Assembly (NCBI RefSeq): GCF_001592745.1 | Contig: NZ_LUKD01000009.1 | Coordinates: 29,341 to 93,340, forward strand | DNA length: 64,000 bases | Direction of reading: 5' to 3' | From: Bdellovibrio bacteriovorus | GTDB taxonomy: Bacteria; Bdellovibrionota; Bdellovibrionia; Bdellovibrionales; Bdellovibrionaceae | In this document: positions 42,636 to 52,140 of the stretch, piece by piece | Layout of the letters: every line of letters begins with the position of its first letter | How positions within the stretch are numbered: position 1 is the first letter of the stretch | Translations under genes and position numbers: made by a program | The notes under the pieces: generated by a model | What the model was told of the DNA's origin: nothing | The model's database searches: none | Seen by the model: only the letters and a program-made list of their open reading frames with translations

Positions 42636-45203
42636 ATGAACAAAATCAGGTTTTTAGGGCAAAAGGGACAAGGAACCCTTCTTATTGTATCCGTTCTCTG
42701 TGTCGTCGGAGTGATCGTCCTTATGACATCTTTGGATGTGTTTACTAAGGACTATAATTACAAGTCTCTTGATTTTGACCAAGTGCTGCTTGATGAGGCG
42801 ACAAGCTCCTCATTTGCGGTGATGGAATCAGCGTTAGCCCGCAGATTGTGGGAGCCGCCGCCTGACAGTCAATGCTTGAAGGCCGAGTCCTTCAGTGTCG
42901 AAGGTGAACTCCCGAACGGTGTTTCTTGGAGAGTCGACACCGTGTTTAATTTTACGACGAAAAACTTCGAAATGACGGCGACGGGAGCTTACCGGAAGCT
43001 GAAATCGAAGTTTCGTAAACACGTTAAAGTTTTAGATGTCTCAGATTATCTGCTTTTTTCAGGAAGCTCTAGCAGCGTGGTTTTACAGAGGGCGTACAGT
43101 CCCAAGACTCCCTCCGCTTTGATCGCTAAAGACCGTCGTATTTACACCAAAGGACCTTTAGTCGGCTATTCCATGATCCACCGGCCGAACCCCAATACTG
43201 GATGGGCGGGCTCTGCACCGATTTGGCCAGGTGAGTGGGGCACAGTGGTTCAAGGTGATCGCATGCAGTTCACGGGAGGAATTTACTATGCTCCCTGGAG
43301 TCTTCCACGCCCGAACGCCAGTTGGGCCGGTGTGGGGAACTTACCTACACTGTTAGCTCCTTATTCCAATGCTTGGGGTACGCCTGCTGTTTCTGTTGGC
43401 TCTTCTGGTGCGGGGTCCATGGTCTTTACAAAAAGTTCGACCGTCGCCGAATCTCTGCGTGATCAAGTCGTCAACGAAACTTCCGGACCTAACACGAAAT
43501 CAAGTTTGCGCGAATTAGTGTACCCGGTGGCGTTGTTCGGCGGAAATCCTCCATTACAAGCATGGAGTGCGACGGATTCGGGCAGCTATTTTAATGACGT
43601 CGATCGCTATTCTATTTTTTACTACGAATATGCTGATGCCAACAAATTCGGGATCCGTATGAATGCAACTTGTATGTCGCGCCCGGATGCATTGACCTCG
43701 GGGAAGTATTGTTCTCACTCCGAGCACTTTCCAAAAGGATTTAGAGAGTGGAGAAAAGATGCCGGTCTCGAAGGCTATTTATACACTTCTGATGCCGAAG
43801 TGGTGCCATCTCCGACTATGAATTGGGACAACTTAGAGGCGTTAGAGGAAGATGCCAGGGCCTGTGGTCAGGTTATCAGTTCTCCTATGAATGCCTATGA
43901 AGACTGCGCAATCTGGGATAGCGAGTTTCAAAAACAGTATGCCGCCAACGGAGCGGGGACTGAGTGCACTCGCGTATCACGCGTGGACATGGAGTCTTTA
44001 AGCTTAAATAATTTCAACGCGGGTCAACTTTCAAATGCGAGTGTCGCCAACCGACTCTTACGCCGAGTGGTTTATGCAAAAGTCCCAACCGAGATAAGAC
44101 AAAGTAATAATCAGGGTCTTATGGTCGGGGCGCTGTCCGATAGTGTCGCCAGAAAGAAATTAGCCTTGTGGGTTGTCGGCGAAGACACGATCACCCTGCG
44201 TGGGGTTCAGCCTGATACCACATCGCCGTTAGATACAGACACAGGCCGCTTGCGTGAAGTATTTTTTAATATGGATGCGACCGGGGGGACGAAGCCGGGT
44301 ATCTCCATGGTGCTGCTATCACCCGAGCAAGTGCATTTAGTCAGTCCTTTTTATGTTCCTATGAGTGAAGGCTATTTGAAATCCCGCTGGCCCTCTTCAG
44401 GTGGAAAGATTCGTCCGATTCTTCATAACCTGACTGATCCACGTCACGAAGAGGATGGTTTCAAGTACGGCTATCGTCGCTATCATTTAAACAATGTCAG
44501 TCTTATTACGACAGCAACGGTGGATGCGGGACGACCCTTCATATTGAAGGGATTGTGGAATGGACCTGATTCGTCAGCAGCACAGTTTATTGCTAATCAA
44601 TGCATGGTTACCATGGCCGGTCATCCGTTGCCACCCTACATGACTTACAATATTTCTGAGATGGCCTCGATGCCGACATATACCGACCCGATTTCGGCCT
44701 TGCCTCCAGCGGGTTCACGTTATTATGACGGCGGACATTTGCCTCGACGTTACTATCCGAATGTCTTTTGGGAGCAAAATGCACATCCTTCTATCGGCGG
44801 TGCTCGACATGAATCCGATTTAATGCTTAAAGGAATTCGTATCTATGTCGATTTCGACACGACGGTTGTTCCGGGTAAAAGAGATCTCAACACGCCTCTT
44901 CATAGGCTGACTGACGGCCGCGGTGTCAGTCTGAATTATTTCGACCTTTCTCATAAACATTTCACTTATAATATGAGTTCTTATTATCAGAACAGACCGT
45001 CCTTCACTCCGTGTATTTTAGAGAATGCGGCCTACCTTTCACCATCAACACCGACGGAACTTTATGACCGCTATGCTGTCGCTCCCACAGTGAATAATGG
45101 AAGTTATATTTTTGTTCATACTTCGCCAGATGATGATTTTAGGAACGTGGGCTCTATTGTGGGTGTGGATCAACCGGTTATTGAAACAAGGAATGCCAAA
45201 TGA
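42636..45203 (+). CDS. Large PilX-like minor pilus-assembly protein
   Basis: 855 residues from the ATG at 42636; TTG 42630 is an alternative, and no strong ribosome site lies close (GGGAGG is about 45 bases upstream). The N-terminal hydrophobic segment (GQGTLLIVSVLCVVGVIVLM) after a short basic/Gly leader is like PilX/GspK-type non-canonical pilins. The long C-terminal domain is rich in Trp, Tyr and Pro (RPNPNTGWAGSAPIWPGEWG, PRPNASWAGVGNLP) and has no recognised repeat. It overlaps the next pilin by four bases (ATGA). In such operons the protein helps assemble the pilus tip. The size is far above usual PilX (about 200). Confidence 0.65.
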   Translation: MNKIRFLGQKGQGTLLIVSVLCVVGVIVLMTSLDVFTKDYNYKSLDFDQVLLDEATSSSFAVMESALARRLWEPPPDSQCLKAESFSVEGELPNGVSWRVDTVFNFTTKNFEMTATGAYRKLKSKFRKHVKVLDVSDYLLFSGSSSSVVLQRAYSPKTPSALIAKDRRIYTKGPLVGYSMIHRPNPNTGWAGSAPIWPGEWGTVVQGDRMQFTGGIYYAPWSLPRPNASWAGVGNLPTLLAPYSNAWGTPAVSVGSSGAGSMVFTKSSTVAESLRDQVVNETSGPNTKSSLRELVYPVALFGGNPPLQAWSATDSGSYFNDVDRYSIFYYEYADANKFGIRMNATCMSRPDALTSGKYCSHSEHFPKGFREWRKDAGLEGYLYTSDAEVVPSPTMNWDNLEALEEDARACGQVISSPMNAYEDCAIWDSEFQKQYAANGAGTECTRVSRVDMESLSLNNFNAGQLSNASVANRLLRRVVYAKVPTEIRQSNNQGLMVGALSDSVARKKLALWVVGEDTITLRGVQPDTTSPLDTDTGRLREVFFNMDATGGTKPGISMVLLSPEQVHLVSPFYVPMSEGYLKSRWPSSGGKIRPILHNLTDPRHEEDGFKYGYRRYHLNNVSLITTATVDAGRPFILKGLWNGPDSSAAQFIANQCMVTMAGHPLPPYMTYNISEMASMPTYTDPISALPPAGSRYYDGGHLPRRYYPNVFWEQNAHPSIGGARHESDLMLKGIRIYVDFDTTVVPGKRDLNTPLHRLTDGRGVSLNYFDLSHKHFTYNMSSYYQNRPSFTPCILENAAYLSPSTPTELYDRYAVAPTVNNGSYIFVHTSPDDDFRNVGSIVGVDQPVIETRNAK

Positions 45204-45691
45204 TGAATTCACGCGGTATGACTTTAATTGAAGTCCTGATGGCCATTGGCATTTCTGTCATTGGTGTTTCAATCTTTCTATTCTTCGTTCTTACATCGCG
45301 CAAGCACGTGACTCACGTGGATCGCGCGATTGTTTTAAAAGAACTTCTTACCGACAATGTCATTGAGCTGAAAGGTTTACAGATAGGCGATATAGTTCCG
45401 ATTGGAAAATGCCTGATGCGTATTTATAAAACAGATAAAACCTTTGTGTCTGAATCTGTTGTGGATCTAAATTCCTCGGAATGTCCCGAGCCTTCTCTGA
45501 CAGCGGATCAGGTGTTTGTAGGGTGGGAGGTGTTGCCAGCTTCTTCTATCGATGCGTCTTTCAGCTCGTCGTCATTAAAGCTTCCAAAATACTCGGACAC
45601 TTTACGTAAAGTGACATTGAAGGTTTGGGGTTGGAGTGATGGCGAGGGTAAAACTATTCTTACAAATCAGATTGTGATTTTTAAACGATGA
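45200..45691 (+). CDS. Type IV prepilin-like minor pilin (PilV-like)
   Basis: 163 residues. N-terminus MMNSRGMTLIEVLMAIGISV: prepilin-peptidase site after Gly6, Glu at +5 of the mature protein, then a hydrophobic helix. The C-terminal domain has two cysteines (GKCLMR, SECPEP). It overlaps the neighbours on both sides by four bases. It probably forms part of the minor-pilin tip complex with the two adjacent products. PilV or GspI are the closest analogues by position. Confidence 0.8.
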   Translation: MMNSRGMTLIEVLMAIGISVIGVSIFLFFVLTSRKHVTHVDRAIVLKELLTDNVIELKGLQIGDIVPIGKCLMRIYKTDKTFVSESVVDLNSSECPEPSLTADQVFVGWEVLPASSIDASFSSSSLKLPKYSDTLRKVTLKVWGWSDGEGKTILTNQIVIFKR

Positions 45692-46770
45692 AGAAATCAA
45701 GTCGCGGATTTACCATGATAGAATTGCTTTTGGCTGCATCACTAGCAACTTTAGTGATTGCAGGCACTGTGCAGGTTATTTATTACTTTTTCTCTGAAAA
45801 GAAGAATCTCGATGATTGGAGTTCGGCACAGATCGACATGTCCCTGGCGATTAAAAATGTCGAAAATGATGTGCGCAATATCGTTCGTTTAGAGCCGACA
45901 GAGGATCTCCTGTCGGCAAATGACGGTCTCTATTTTGGGTTAAGTTCATTGACTCCTCAAGAGTCCCCAGAAGTCTGCTTAGCAGACGCAACTCATTCAG
46001 TCTTTCGTTACACGACCTTAGATCGCGTGCTGAGATCAGAACGTACGATGCGCTCGTGGTCCGAAAGTGGCGACGCCGATAAAACGGCAGAGGCTAACGA
46101 GCTGCGCGTATCGGCCGATGCCACGATCTCTTCACTGTTTCAGTCTGGCAAAGCGCCGACGGAAATTTCACTCGTCGATGCTGACCGGCGCTTTATTCGC
46201 CGCTATGAGGTCGGTGCGGTGACGATGAACTTGAATTCGGCGAGGGACCCCTATGACGGCTTGCCGAAAACCGACGCAAACGGAAATCCAATTCGCTTTA
46301 ATTATGCCAGTGTCCTATTGAAGATGCCGAAGAATGCGCAAGGAGCGTCTGTTCAGAAAAGGCCTTCGGTCTTCGTCACTAGCAGTGAAGTGTATGCGTC
46401 CTCGACAGTGATTGTCTGTCTTCGTAAAACAGACCTTAATCTCATTAAAATAGAGCCTCTAACAAACAAAGTGACTGTCTTGCTGCAAAATCGTCCTTCC
46501 GAGTTTAACGTCAGCTCATTTGTGGCCAAATATCTGGGCACAAAAAAAGGCGTGCGTGTCGACCCGGTTAATTTCATGAATGATACCGTCAGTGATCCAA
46601 ATGGTTACTGCGTGAATTCGGTTTTTCTGGAGCTAAAGGCCACGCTGCCATTAAAGAATCAGTCCGGCGCTGGAATAAGTACTAACGTCACTAAAAACAA
46701 TGTGACCCGGGCCAGAACTATTTTTGCACCTAATCTAAATGCGAAGCGTGCGGTGGCTTGCTTGCAATAA
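45688..46770 (+). CDS. Type IV prepilin-like minor pilin (PilW-like)
   Basis: 360 residues. N-terminus MKKSSRGFTMIELLLAASLA with the peptidase site between Gly7 and Phe8 and Glu at +5, then a hydrophobic helix. The C-terminal domain has several cysteines (EVCLADAT, VIVCLRKT, NGYCVNSVF, AVACLQ). PilW-type pilins are typically this large. The third gene of the operon; its 3' end overlaps the convergent mrpG gene by 41 bases, which may cause interference. Confidence 0.8.
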   Translation: MKKSSRGFTMIELLLAASLATLVIAGTVQVIYYFFSEKKNLDDWSSAQIDMSLAIKNVENDVRNIVRLEPTEDLLSANDGLYFGLSSLTPQESPEVCLADATHSVFRYTTLDRVLRSERTMRSWSESGDADKTAEANELRVSADATISSLFQSGKAPTEISLVDADRRFIRRYEVGAVTMNLNSARDPYDGLPKTDANGNPIRFNYASVLLKMPKNAQGASVQKRPSVFVTSSEVYASSTVIVCLRKTDLNLIKIEPLTNKVTVLLQNRPSEFNVSSFVAKYLGTKKGVRVDPVNFMNDTVSDPNGYCVNSVFLELKATLPLKNQSGAGISTNVTKNNVTRARTIFAPNLNAKRAVACLQ

Positions 46771-47089
46771 AGTCTTCTTCATGGTCGTTTCTTTTTAAAT
46801 AAAGAAGGTGGGGCTGTGATCCCTCTTTCACGCGGCAGCGACTTATCAAATGTGAACTGATGGGTATGCCTAATGCGAGTATCAAAGAAGAAACAATTAA
46901 TATTAATGCCGTTTCCAGATGCATAAAGTGCAACGCGCCACCCAAGCAAAAGCAAACAGATCCCAGCGTTGAGGCCTTAGTAATGGCGGCGATTCTGGTT
47001 AATGTATCCGGAAACTTCATCGCACCTACAGCTGCCAAAAGAATTGAGATAGTTCCCAGAAATAGAAGACCGTCGACAAGGAATTTCAT
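46730..47089 (-). CDS. mrpG: Na+/H+ antiporter subunit MrpG/MnhG
   Basis: 119 residues from the ATG at 47089, which overlaps the stop of mrpF as TGATG; TTG at 47092 is an alternative. Three hydrophobic helices with KFPDTLTRIAAITKASTLGS, the conserved MrpG signature (F-D-LTR-A-KA-TLG). Subunit of the multi-protein Mrp complex in the inner membrane. The C-terminal tail is longer than usual and overlaps the convergent pilin gene by 41 bases. Confidence 0.9.
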   Translation of the reverse strand: MKFLVDGLLFLGTISILLAAVGAMKFPDTLTRIAAITKASTLGSVCFCLGGALHFMHLETALILIVSSLILALGIPISSHLISRCRVKEGSQPHLLYLKRNDHEEDFIASKPPHASHLD

Positions 47090-47343
47090 CAAGACCCCCT
47101 GGTTTTTTCAATATAAAAAGCAAATAACGAAGTGCCTACGAATGAAAGAACGGCAAGGACAATGACTAAGCTCATCACTTTGTGATCGTTAACGACAATG
47201 GCGATTAAAACCGTCGCCGCAATTAATACTGCTGTCAGTAAATCAAAAACGACGGCTCGATCTGCTTGGGTGGGACCTAGCAAGAGCCTTCGAGTTCCAA
47301 GGACCAAAGCTATGATTAGCAGTGATGATAAGATCCACATCAT
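47089..47343 (-). CDS. mrpF: Na+/H+ antiporter subunit MrpF/MnhF
   Basis: 84 residues, three helices. RLLLGPTQADRAVVFDLLTA is the characteristic MrpF motif (R-GPT-DR-V-D). Overlaps mrpE by four bases (ATGA). Part of the cation/proton antiporter complex. Confidence 0.92.
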   Translation of the reverse strand: MMWILSSLLIIALVLGTRRLLLGPTQADRAVVFDLLTAVLIAATVLIAIVVNDHKVMSLVIVLAVLSFVGTSLFAFYIEKTRGS

Positions 47344-47684
47344 ACGTTGTCCTTTGAATGAAAAAGCTTAAACAAGCGCTGCTCAAAGCGCATTTTTAAA
47401 GTATTTATGGCTTTTTCGCTATCCGGCGCATGAAAGAAGTGAATGTACAGCACCGTTTGGTCTTTTGATAAATCCACCACCAAAGAACCAGGCGTCAGAG
47501 AGATTATCAAAGAAAAAAGCCACAACGCTTTCTTGTTCTTTAGAAGAGTCGGCATCCGCACAATCACGGGATGGAGGTCTTCATTAGGATAAAAAAGGGC
47601 GGAAGCCACTTCATAAACGGCAATAAAAAAATCGTGAATAAAAAGAACGAATATTTCGATAATCAATCGTAACTTCGTCGTCAT
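47340..47684 (-). CDS. mrpE: Na+/H+ antiporter subunit MrpE/MnhE (short form)
   Basis: 114 residues, shorter than the usual 150-165; the N-terminal helices appear reduced. VIVRMPTLLKNKKALWLFSL and ISLTPGSLVVDLSKDQTVLY match MrpE. Overlaps mrpD by ATGA. In Bacillus MrpE assists complex formation rather than ion translocation. Confidence 0.88.
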   Translation of the reverse strand: MTTKLRLIIEIFVLFIHDFFIAVYEVASALFYPNEDLHPVIVRMPTLLKNKKALWLFSLIISLTPGSLVVDLSKDQTVLYIHFFHAPDSEKAINTLKMRFEQRLFKLFHSKDNV

Positions 47685-49138
47685 GGCGTTTTCTCTCCGG
47701 GACGTAAATCTAAAGATATCTTTTGTACGACTTCAAAAACTTGATCCGCATAAAGTCCCATCGTCACCGTCCATAGATTAAGTAAAATTATGGGGACGAC
47801 AAACCATCTCCAGCGCGTTGGCTTTGGATTATTATGATAGTGGGGAGAGGGTTTTAAGAATGCTCCTAACCAAATTTTTAGCATCGACATCATCGTGAGT
47901 AGACTGACGGCCAAGCTAAAAAGAACTCCGAGCACTTCTCTTGACTCTAACAAGGCTCTTAAAGCAAAAACCTTAGCCCAAAAACCTGAAAGTGGTGGAA
48001 CACCCGCCAATGAGAGCGCCGGAATCGCAAAAAGAAGCGCTAGCAAAGGATCTCGCTCTAACAAGCCACCAATTTTTGAAATCTGATTTCGCTTCTCGTT
48101 TGATTCGATATAGGAAACCACAAAAAAAAGATTCGTCTTCACCACCATGTGATGCAAAAGATAATAGATGCAGGCGGCAAGCCCCAAGCCAGTTCCCAAG
48201 GCCAGGGCTAAGGCAATGTAACCAACCTGCGAAATAATATGAAAGGATAAGATGCTTTTCATATTGTCTTGGGAAATGGCCCCTAAAACTCCAAGGAGCA
48301 TTGAAATAAGCGCTAATGCTTGAATCAAAAAGGGCAGAGAAGAATCGATGAGGCTTAAGTGAGGTGCAAGAACTCGGACTAAACCATACAATCCAACCTT
48401 AGTTAACAGTCCAGAAAAAACGGCCGCCATCGGAGTCACCACGTAGGGATACGAAGCGGGAAGCCAAAAATAAAATGGGAAAAGCCCAGCTTTGATCATA
48501 AAAGCAAAACTTAAAAGTCCCAGTCCTAGCGGAAATGCTGAATCCGAAACGGAAATAGAAACTCCAGAAAGTTGATTTAAGTTTAATGTGCCTGTGCCGC
48601 TATAAATTAAGGCGATCCCACCTAAAAAAATAAATGAAGAAATCACACTTAAGACGGCGTATTTAAATGATCCCTGAAGAGCATTTTTACTTTTTATCAA
48701 GGATGCTAGAAAAAACGACGACATCAGAAGAATCTCAAAGCACACGTAAAGGTTGAAAAGATCCCCGGTAGAAAAAGCGCCTAGAACGCCTAAAATCAAA
48801 AAATGAAATAACGGATAATATCCGCGCAATTCAACGCGAAGATTTAACGAAGCTATTGAGACTAAAACGCCGCTAAAATAAATGAGTGATGAAACAATTA
48901 AAAGAGCCGCGCCTAATAAGTCCACTCGAAATGTGATTCCAAATGGTGGTTGCCAGTTGCCGAATGCGAGGGTCAGAGGCCCTAACTGCCAGACTTTCCA
49001 AAAAATAAAAACACTGGACACTAAGACCGCAAACGAGCCGAAGGACGCAAGCAGGCGTTGCGCTTTTAAATGGCTGTTTAAAAGCCAGCTGCACAAGGCA
49101 GTTATAAAACATATAGCAATGGGAAGGACTGCTATCAT
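47681..49138 (-). CDS. mrpD: Na+/H+ antiporter subunit MrpD/MnhD
   Basis: 485 residues, about 14 helices, of the NuoL/M/N-type proton-pumping family. GDLFNLYVCFEILLMSSFFL and the core KAGLFPFYFWLPASYPYVVT are conserved in MrpD; the Lys and Glu in these helices form the proton channel. Overlaps mrpC and mrpE by four bases each. Confidence 0.95.
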   Translation of the reverse strand: MIAVLPIAICFITALCSWLLNSHLKAQRLLASFGSFAVLVSSVFIFWKVWQLGPLTLAFGNWQPPFGITFRVDLLGAALLIVSSLIYFSGVLVSIASLNLRVELRGYYPLFHFLILGVLGAFSTGDLFNLYVCFEILLMSSFFLASLIKSKNALQGSFKYAVLSVISSFIFLGGIALIYSGTGTLNLNQLSGVSISVSDSAFPLGLGLLSFAFMIKAGLFPFYFWLPASYPYVVTPMAAVFSGLLTKVGLYGLVRVLAPHLSLIDSSLPFLIQALALISMLLGVLGAISQDNMKSILSFHIISQVGYIALALALGTGLGLAACIYYLLHHMVVKTNLFFVVSYIESNEKRNQISKIGGLLERDPLLALLFAIPALSLAGVPPLSGFWAKVFALRALLESREVLGVLFSLAVSLLTMMSMLKIWLGAFLKPSPHYHNNPKPTRWRWFVVPIILLNLWTVTMGLYADQVFEVVQKISLDLRPGEKTP

Positions 49139-49404
49139 TCGACCTCTTTCATGTCATCCAGATCGTCGATGTTCTGGGCTTGGCGGGCGAAATAAGCAAA
49201 AATTAGAAGGACCGTCTGAATTGCTAAGCCAATGACAATGGCAGTAAGTATGAGCGCTTGCGGAAGGATATCGTTTTCAGATCCACTGCTTAGTAAAAAT
49301 AAATTTGTCGCGTGCCCCAGCAGTGAAAGGCCCATAATAACACGCAGCCATTCTCTTGAAAGTATCAACCAGATGCTTGCAGCAAAAATCACAGAAAGAA
49401 TCAT
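49135..49404 (-). CDS. mrpC: Na+/H+ antiporter subunit MrpC/MnhC
   Basis: 89 residues, NuoK-like with three helices. RVIMGLSLLGHATNLFLLSS, PQALILTAIVIGLAIQTVLL match MrpC, including the conserved Gly-Leu-Asn and the TAIVIG block. Overlaps mrpA and mrpD by four bases. Confidence 0.93.
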   Translation of the reverse strand: MILSVIFAASIWLILSREWLRVIMGLSLLGHATNLFLLSSGSENDILPQALILTAIVIGLAIQTVLLIFAYFARQAQNIDDLDDMKEVE

Positions 49405-52028
49405 CGCAAGGTCCTTCCGTTAAATGCAAAGAACACCGTCGTCATTACGCCGACGATGACACAGTAAACACCGACATCGAAAACCACCGGAAGACCTAAG
49501 GATACAGGCCCGGGAAGCCATAGACTTGTTAAAGGAGGAAGATCCTTAAATAGAACCGGGGCGATCCCAGAGGCAAAACAAAGTCCTAAACCCGCGACCA
49601 TCCAGTGGTGGGATGATCCTAACAGAATTTTTCTCGTAGAGAATTCTCCGAAGACCAAGGAATGAAAGATCAATGCAATGGCTAAGATCAAACCGCCGAC
49701 GAAACCTCCGCCTGGATTGTTATGACCGCGCAATAGGAGATAGACAGATATGGAGGAAAATATTACTAAGAAAAGTTTTGTCGCGATATCTATGATAGGT
49801 GAGTGAGTGAATGGATTTTCTCTTTTTCGCAATCTTTTAAAAAGAATCGAAGCTCCTAGTGCCACGATACTAAGAACGGTGATTTCCCCCATGGTGTCAA
49901 GAGCTCGAAAGTCTACAAGGATGACGTTAACGACATTGGATCCTTTGCCGAGTGTGGGAGCGTTTTCAGCAAAGTAGGGAGAGATTAACGAAGGAACTTT
50001 GCCTTTTTCTAAAATAGGAACCAGCCAAAGCATGCTAAAAAATGAAAGGACCGTAAACACCCCGCGAAGAATCTGATAAGTTTCCGGTAGCGGCAAAGGT
50101 TTTGTTTTCAATGGCTGTAGGCACAGAATGAAAACCAACAGCGACACGGTTTCAACCGCCATCTGAGTCATCGCAAGATCGGGGGCGTCCGCTAAAATAA
50201 AGAAAAGTCCAACCCCATATCCCACGAGTCCCAGTCCCATCACCTGCAAAAGAGGACGCGAACTCTTCAGAAGCGGTACAAGGCCAGCAAGTAATAGGAT
50301 GGCTGCCAAAAGCTCTGGCCCGGACGAAATATCGGGTGCTTTCAGCAACGAAAGTGATTCCTGCATGAACGCCATCCAGAAGGTCCAAATCCCAAGGGGC
50401 AAAAGCAACCAGTACAAGTAATTACTTAGTTTGCCATTCTGAAAAACTTCTGTGAACCAACTCGCTAAGACAGGTAAGACTTCGTTTTTTTCTTTGCGCT
50501 GCTGATCGAATCGCAACCAGATCTCGATATGACTTAACCGCCGTACCAGGAAATAAGAAAGAATGCCGCCCAGAAGGAATGTGCAAATACTTAGAACCAA
50601 ACCCATGTTAAAACCTGTCCATGCTTGAAGCTCCAGATCTGTCCTTTTCAATAAAATGGAAGAGACGATAGGTTTTAAAAAGTATTCATTGATATCATTA
50701 AGGAAGAAGTTCGAAATCCATCCCGCCATCGCCAAAGCCAATGCGGGAGCCCACATCGAAAACCGGGCTTCCCGCAAACTACGATTCGGCCTAGCATCTT
50801 TTTTAAATATCAATTTCAAAAGGCGGTAGGCGACCACAATGGAAAGGGCTCCTGTGCAGACCAGCACGATCAGAAGAAGGGTGTTTTCGCCTTTAAGATG
50901 CAGCACCGAGGTTAGTAAGTATTCCTTTCCTAGAAAACCTAAGGTGAAAGGAAGCCCAATCATAGATCCCAGTGATAAAATCATCGCCGCCGAAGTGATG
51001 GGCATTCTTTGTGTGAGATTGTTAATGCTATAAAGACTGCGTGTCCCAATTTGCTTATCGATATTTCCCACGCATAGAAATAGGCTCGCTTTATAGCAAC
51101 TATGGGCAAAGATATAGGAGACAAAAGACTTCCAGGAATACTCATGAGGAATTCCAAGAAGAATAAATATTGAACCTAGGGCGCTCACAGTGGTCCAGGC
51201 AAACATCTGTTTTAAATCTGTTTTCAACAGGGAAATAAAAAGCGCTCCCAGCGATGTGATTCCTCCCAAAGTCACAAGCAGAACAATCCAAAGAGTCGTT
51301 TCCTGAAATAGGGGAGAAAAGCGGGCCAAAAGAAACACTCCCAATTTAACCATCGTCGCTGAGTGCAAATAACAACTGGCGGGCGTAGGGGCTTTCATGG
51401 CGTTAGGCAACCAAAAATGAAAGGGAAACTGGGCGGACTTAGTGATAGCGGCAAAGACAATTAAAGAAATCAGGAGGGGACTTTCATGAATCTTAACATT
51501 CTGGCTACGAATGATTTCATCGAGAGAAGTGCTTCCGGTCATTTGATTTAAAATAAGAAACGCCGTTAGGAGTGAGAGGCCCCCTGCTGCGTTTACAATC
51601 AAGGCCTGCCGCGCGCTCTTACGGGTGTCACTGTCTTCATAATGAAAAGCGATTAATAAAAATGAACAAAGGGCCGTGGCCTCCCAGAAAGTGAAGAACA
51701 CGAAAATATTATCAACCCAAAGAACGCCCAGCATAGATCCAGTAAAAAAGAACAAGAGCGGAAAGAATCTTTTTGCATCGTCTTTTGAAAAATAAGCTCC
51801 CGCATAGATGCTGACACACATGCCGATACCCATAACGATACAAGCAAAGAAATCAGAAAGGCCGTCACGGTTTTCTGGCCACTGGCGATTCAAAAATGAA
51901 CTGATCGCTTCAATGAAAGTGATTGCAAAAGGAGCCGCAAAGAGAAGTCTCCAGATCACAGTGGGAGATCGCATAATGAAGCGGGATAAGAGTGCATAAA
52001 CGAAGAAAGAGAGAATCCACCAAGTCAT
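49401..52028 (-). CDS. mrpA: Na+/H+ antiporter subunit A with fused subunit B (MrpA-MrpB)
   Basis: 875 residues. Residues 1 to about 720 are MrpA, NuoL-like: DNIFVFFTFWEATALCSFLL, FPFHFWLPNAMKAPTPASCY, MVKLGVFLLARFSPLF and the tail DLAMTQMAVETVSLLVFILC. From about residue 735 an MrpB domain follows without a break (IDIATKLFLVIFSSISVYLL, GHNNPGGGFVGGLILAIALI). It is therefore the A+B fusion, and no separate mrpB gene occurs. It heads the operon mrpAB-C-D-E-F-G. The complex exports Na+ (or K+/Ca2+) in exchange for protons and supports alkaline and salt tolerance. Confidence 0.95.
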   Translation of the reverse strand: MTWWILSFFVYALLSRFIMRSPTVIWRLLFAAPFAITFIEAISSFLNRQWPENRDGLSDFFACIVMGIGMCVSIYAGAYFSKDDAKRFFPLLFFFTGSMLGVLWVDNIFVFFTFWEATALCSFLLIAFHYEDSDTRKSARQALIVNAAGGLSLLTAFLILNQMTGSTSLDEIIRSQNVKIHESPLLISLIVFAAITKSAQFPFHFWLPNAMKAPTPASCYLHSATMVKLGVFLLARFSPLFQETTLWIVLLVTLGGITSLGALFISLLKTDLKQMFAWTTVSALGSIFILLGIPHEYSWKSFVSYIFAHSCYKASLFLCVGNIDKQIGTRSLYSINNLTQRMPITSAAMILSLGSMIGLPFTLGFLGKEYLLTSVLHLKGENTLLLIVLVCTGALSIVVAYRLLKLIFKKDARPNRSLREARFSMWAPALALAMAGWISNFFLNDINEYFLKPIVSSILLKRTDLELQAWTGFNMGLVLSICTFLLGGILSYFLVRRLSHIEIWLRFDQQRKEKNEVLPVLASWFTEVFQNGKLSNYLYWLLLPLGIWTFWMAFMQESLSLLKAPDISSGPELLAAILLLAGLVPLLKSSRPLLQVMGLGLVGYGVGLFFILADAPDLAMTQMAVETVSLLVFILCLQPLKTKPLPLPETYQILRGVFTVLSFFSMLWLVPILEKGKVPSLISPYFAENAPTLGKGSNVVNVILVDFRALDTMGEITVLSIVALGASILFKRLRKRENPFTHSPIIDIATKLFLVIFSSISVYLLLRGHNNPGGGFVGGLILAIALIFHSLVFGEFSTRKILLGSSHHWMVAGLGLCFASGIAPVLFKDLPPLTSLWLPGPVSLGLPVVFDVGVYCVIVGVMTTVFFAFNGRTLR

Positions 52029-52140
52029 AGGTCATGATCTCTAATCTTTAGTTTTAATGTCATCTTTCAATCCTGTCATAGAGATAAGACCAGTGTTGAC
52101 GAACATAAAACCCACGGCATGAATAGTCAGAAAATATGTT

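Noticed and set aside
48882..49235. 117-codon open frame opposite mrpD
   Set aside because: Antisense shadow of a well-identified antiporter gene with no ribosome site or family pattern.
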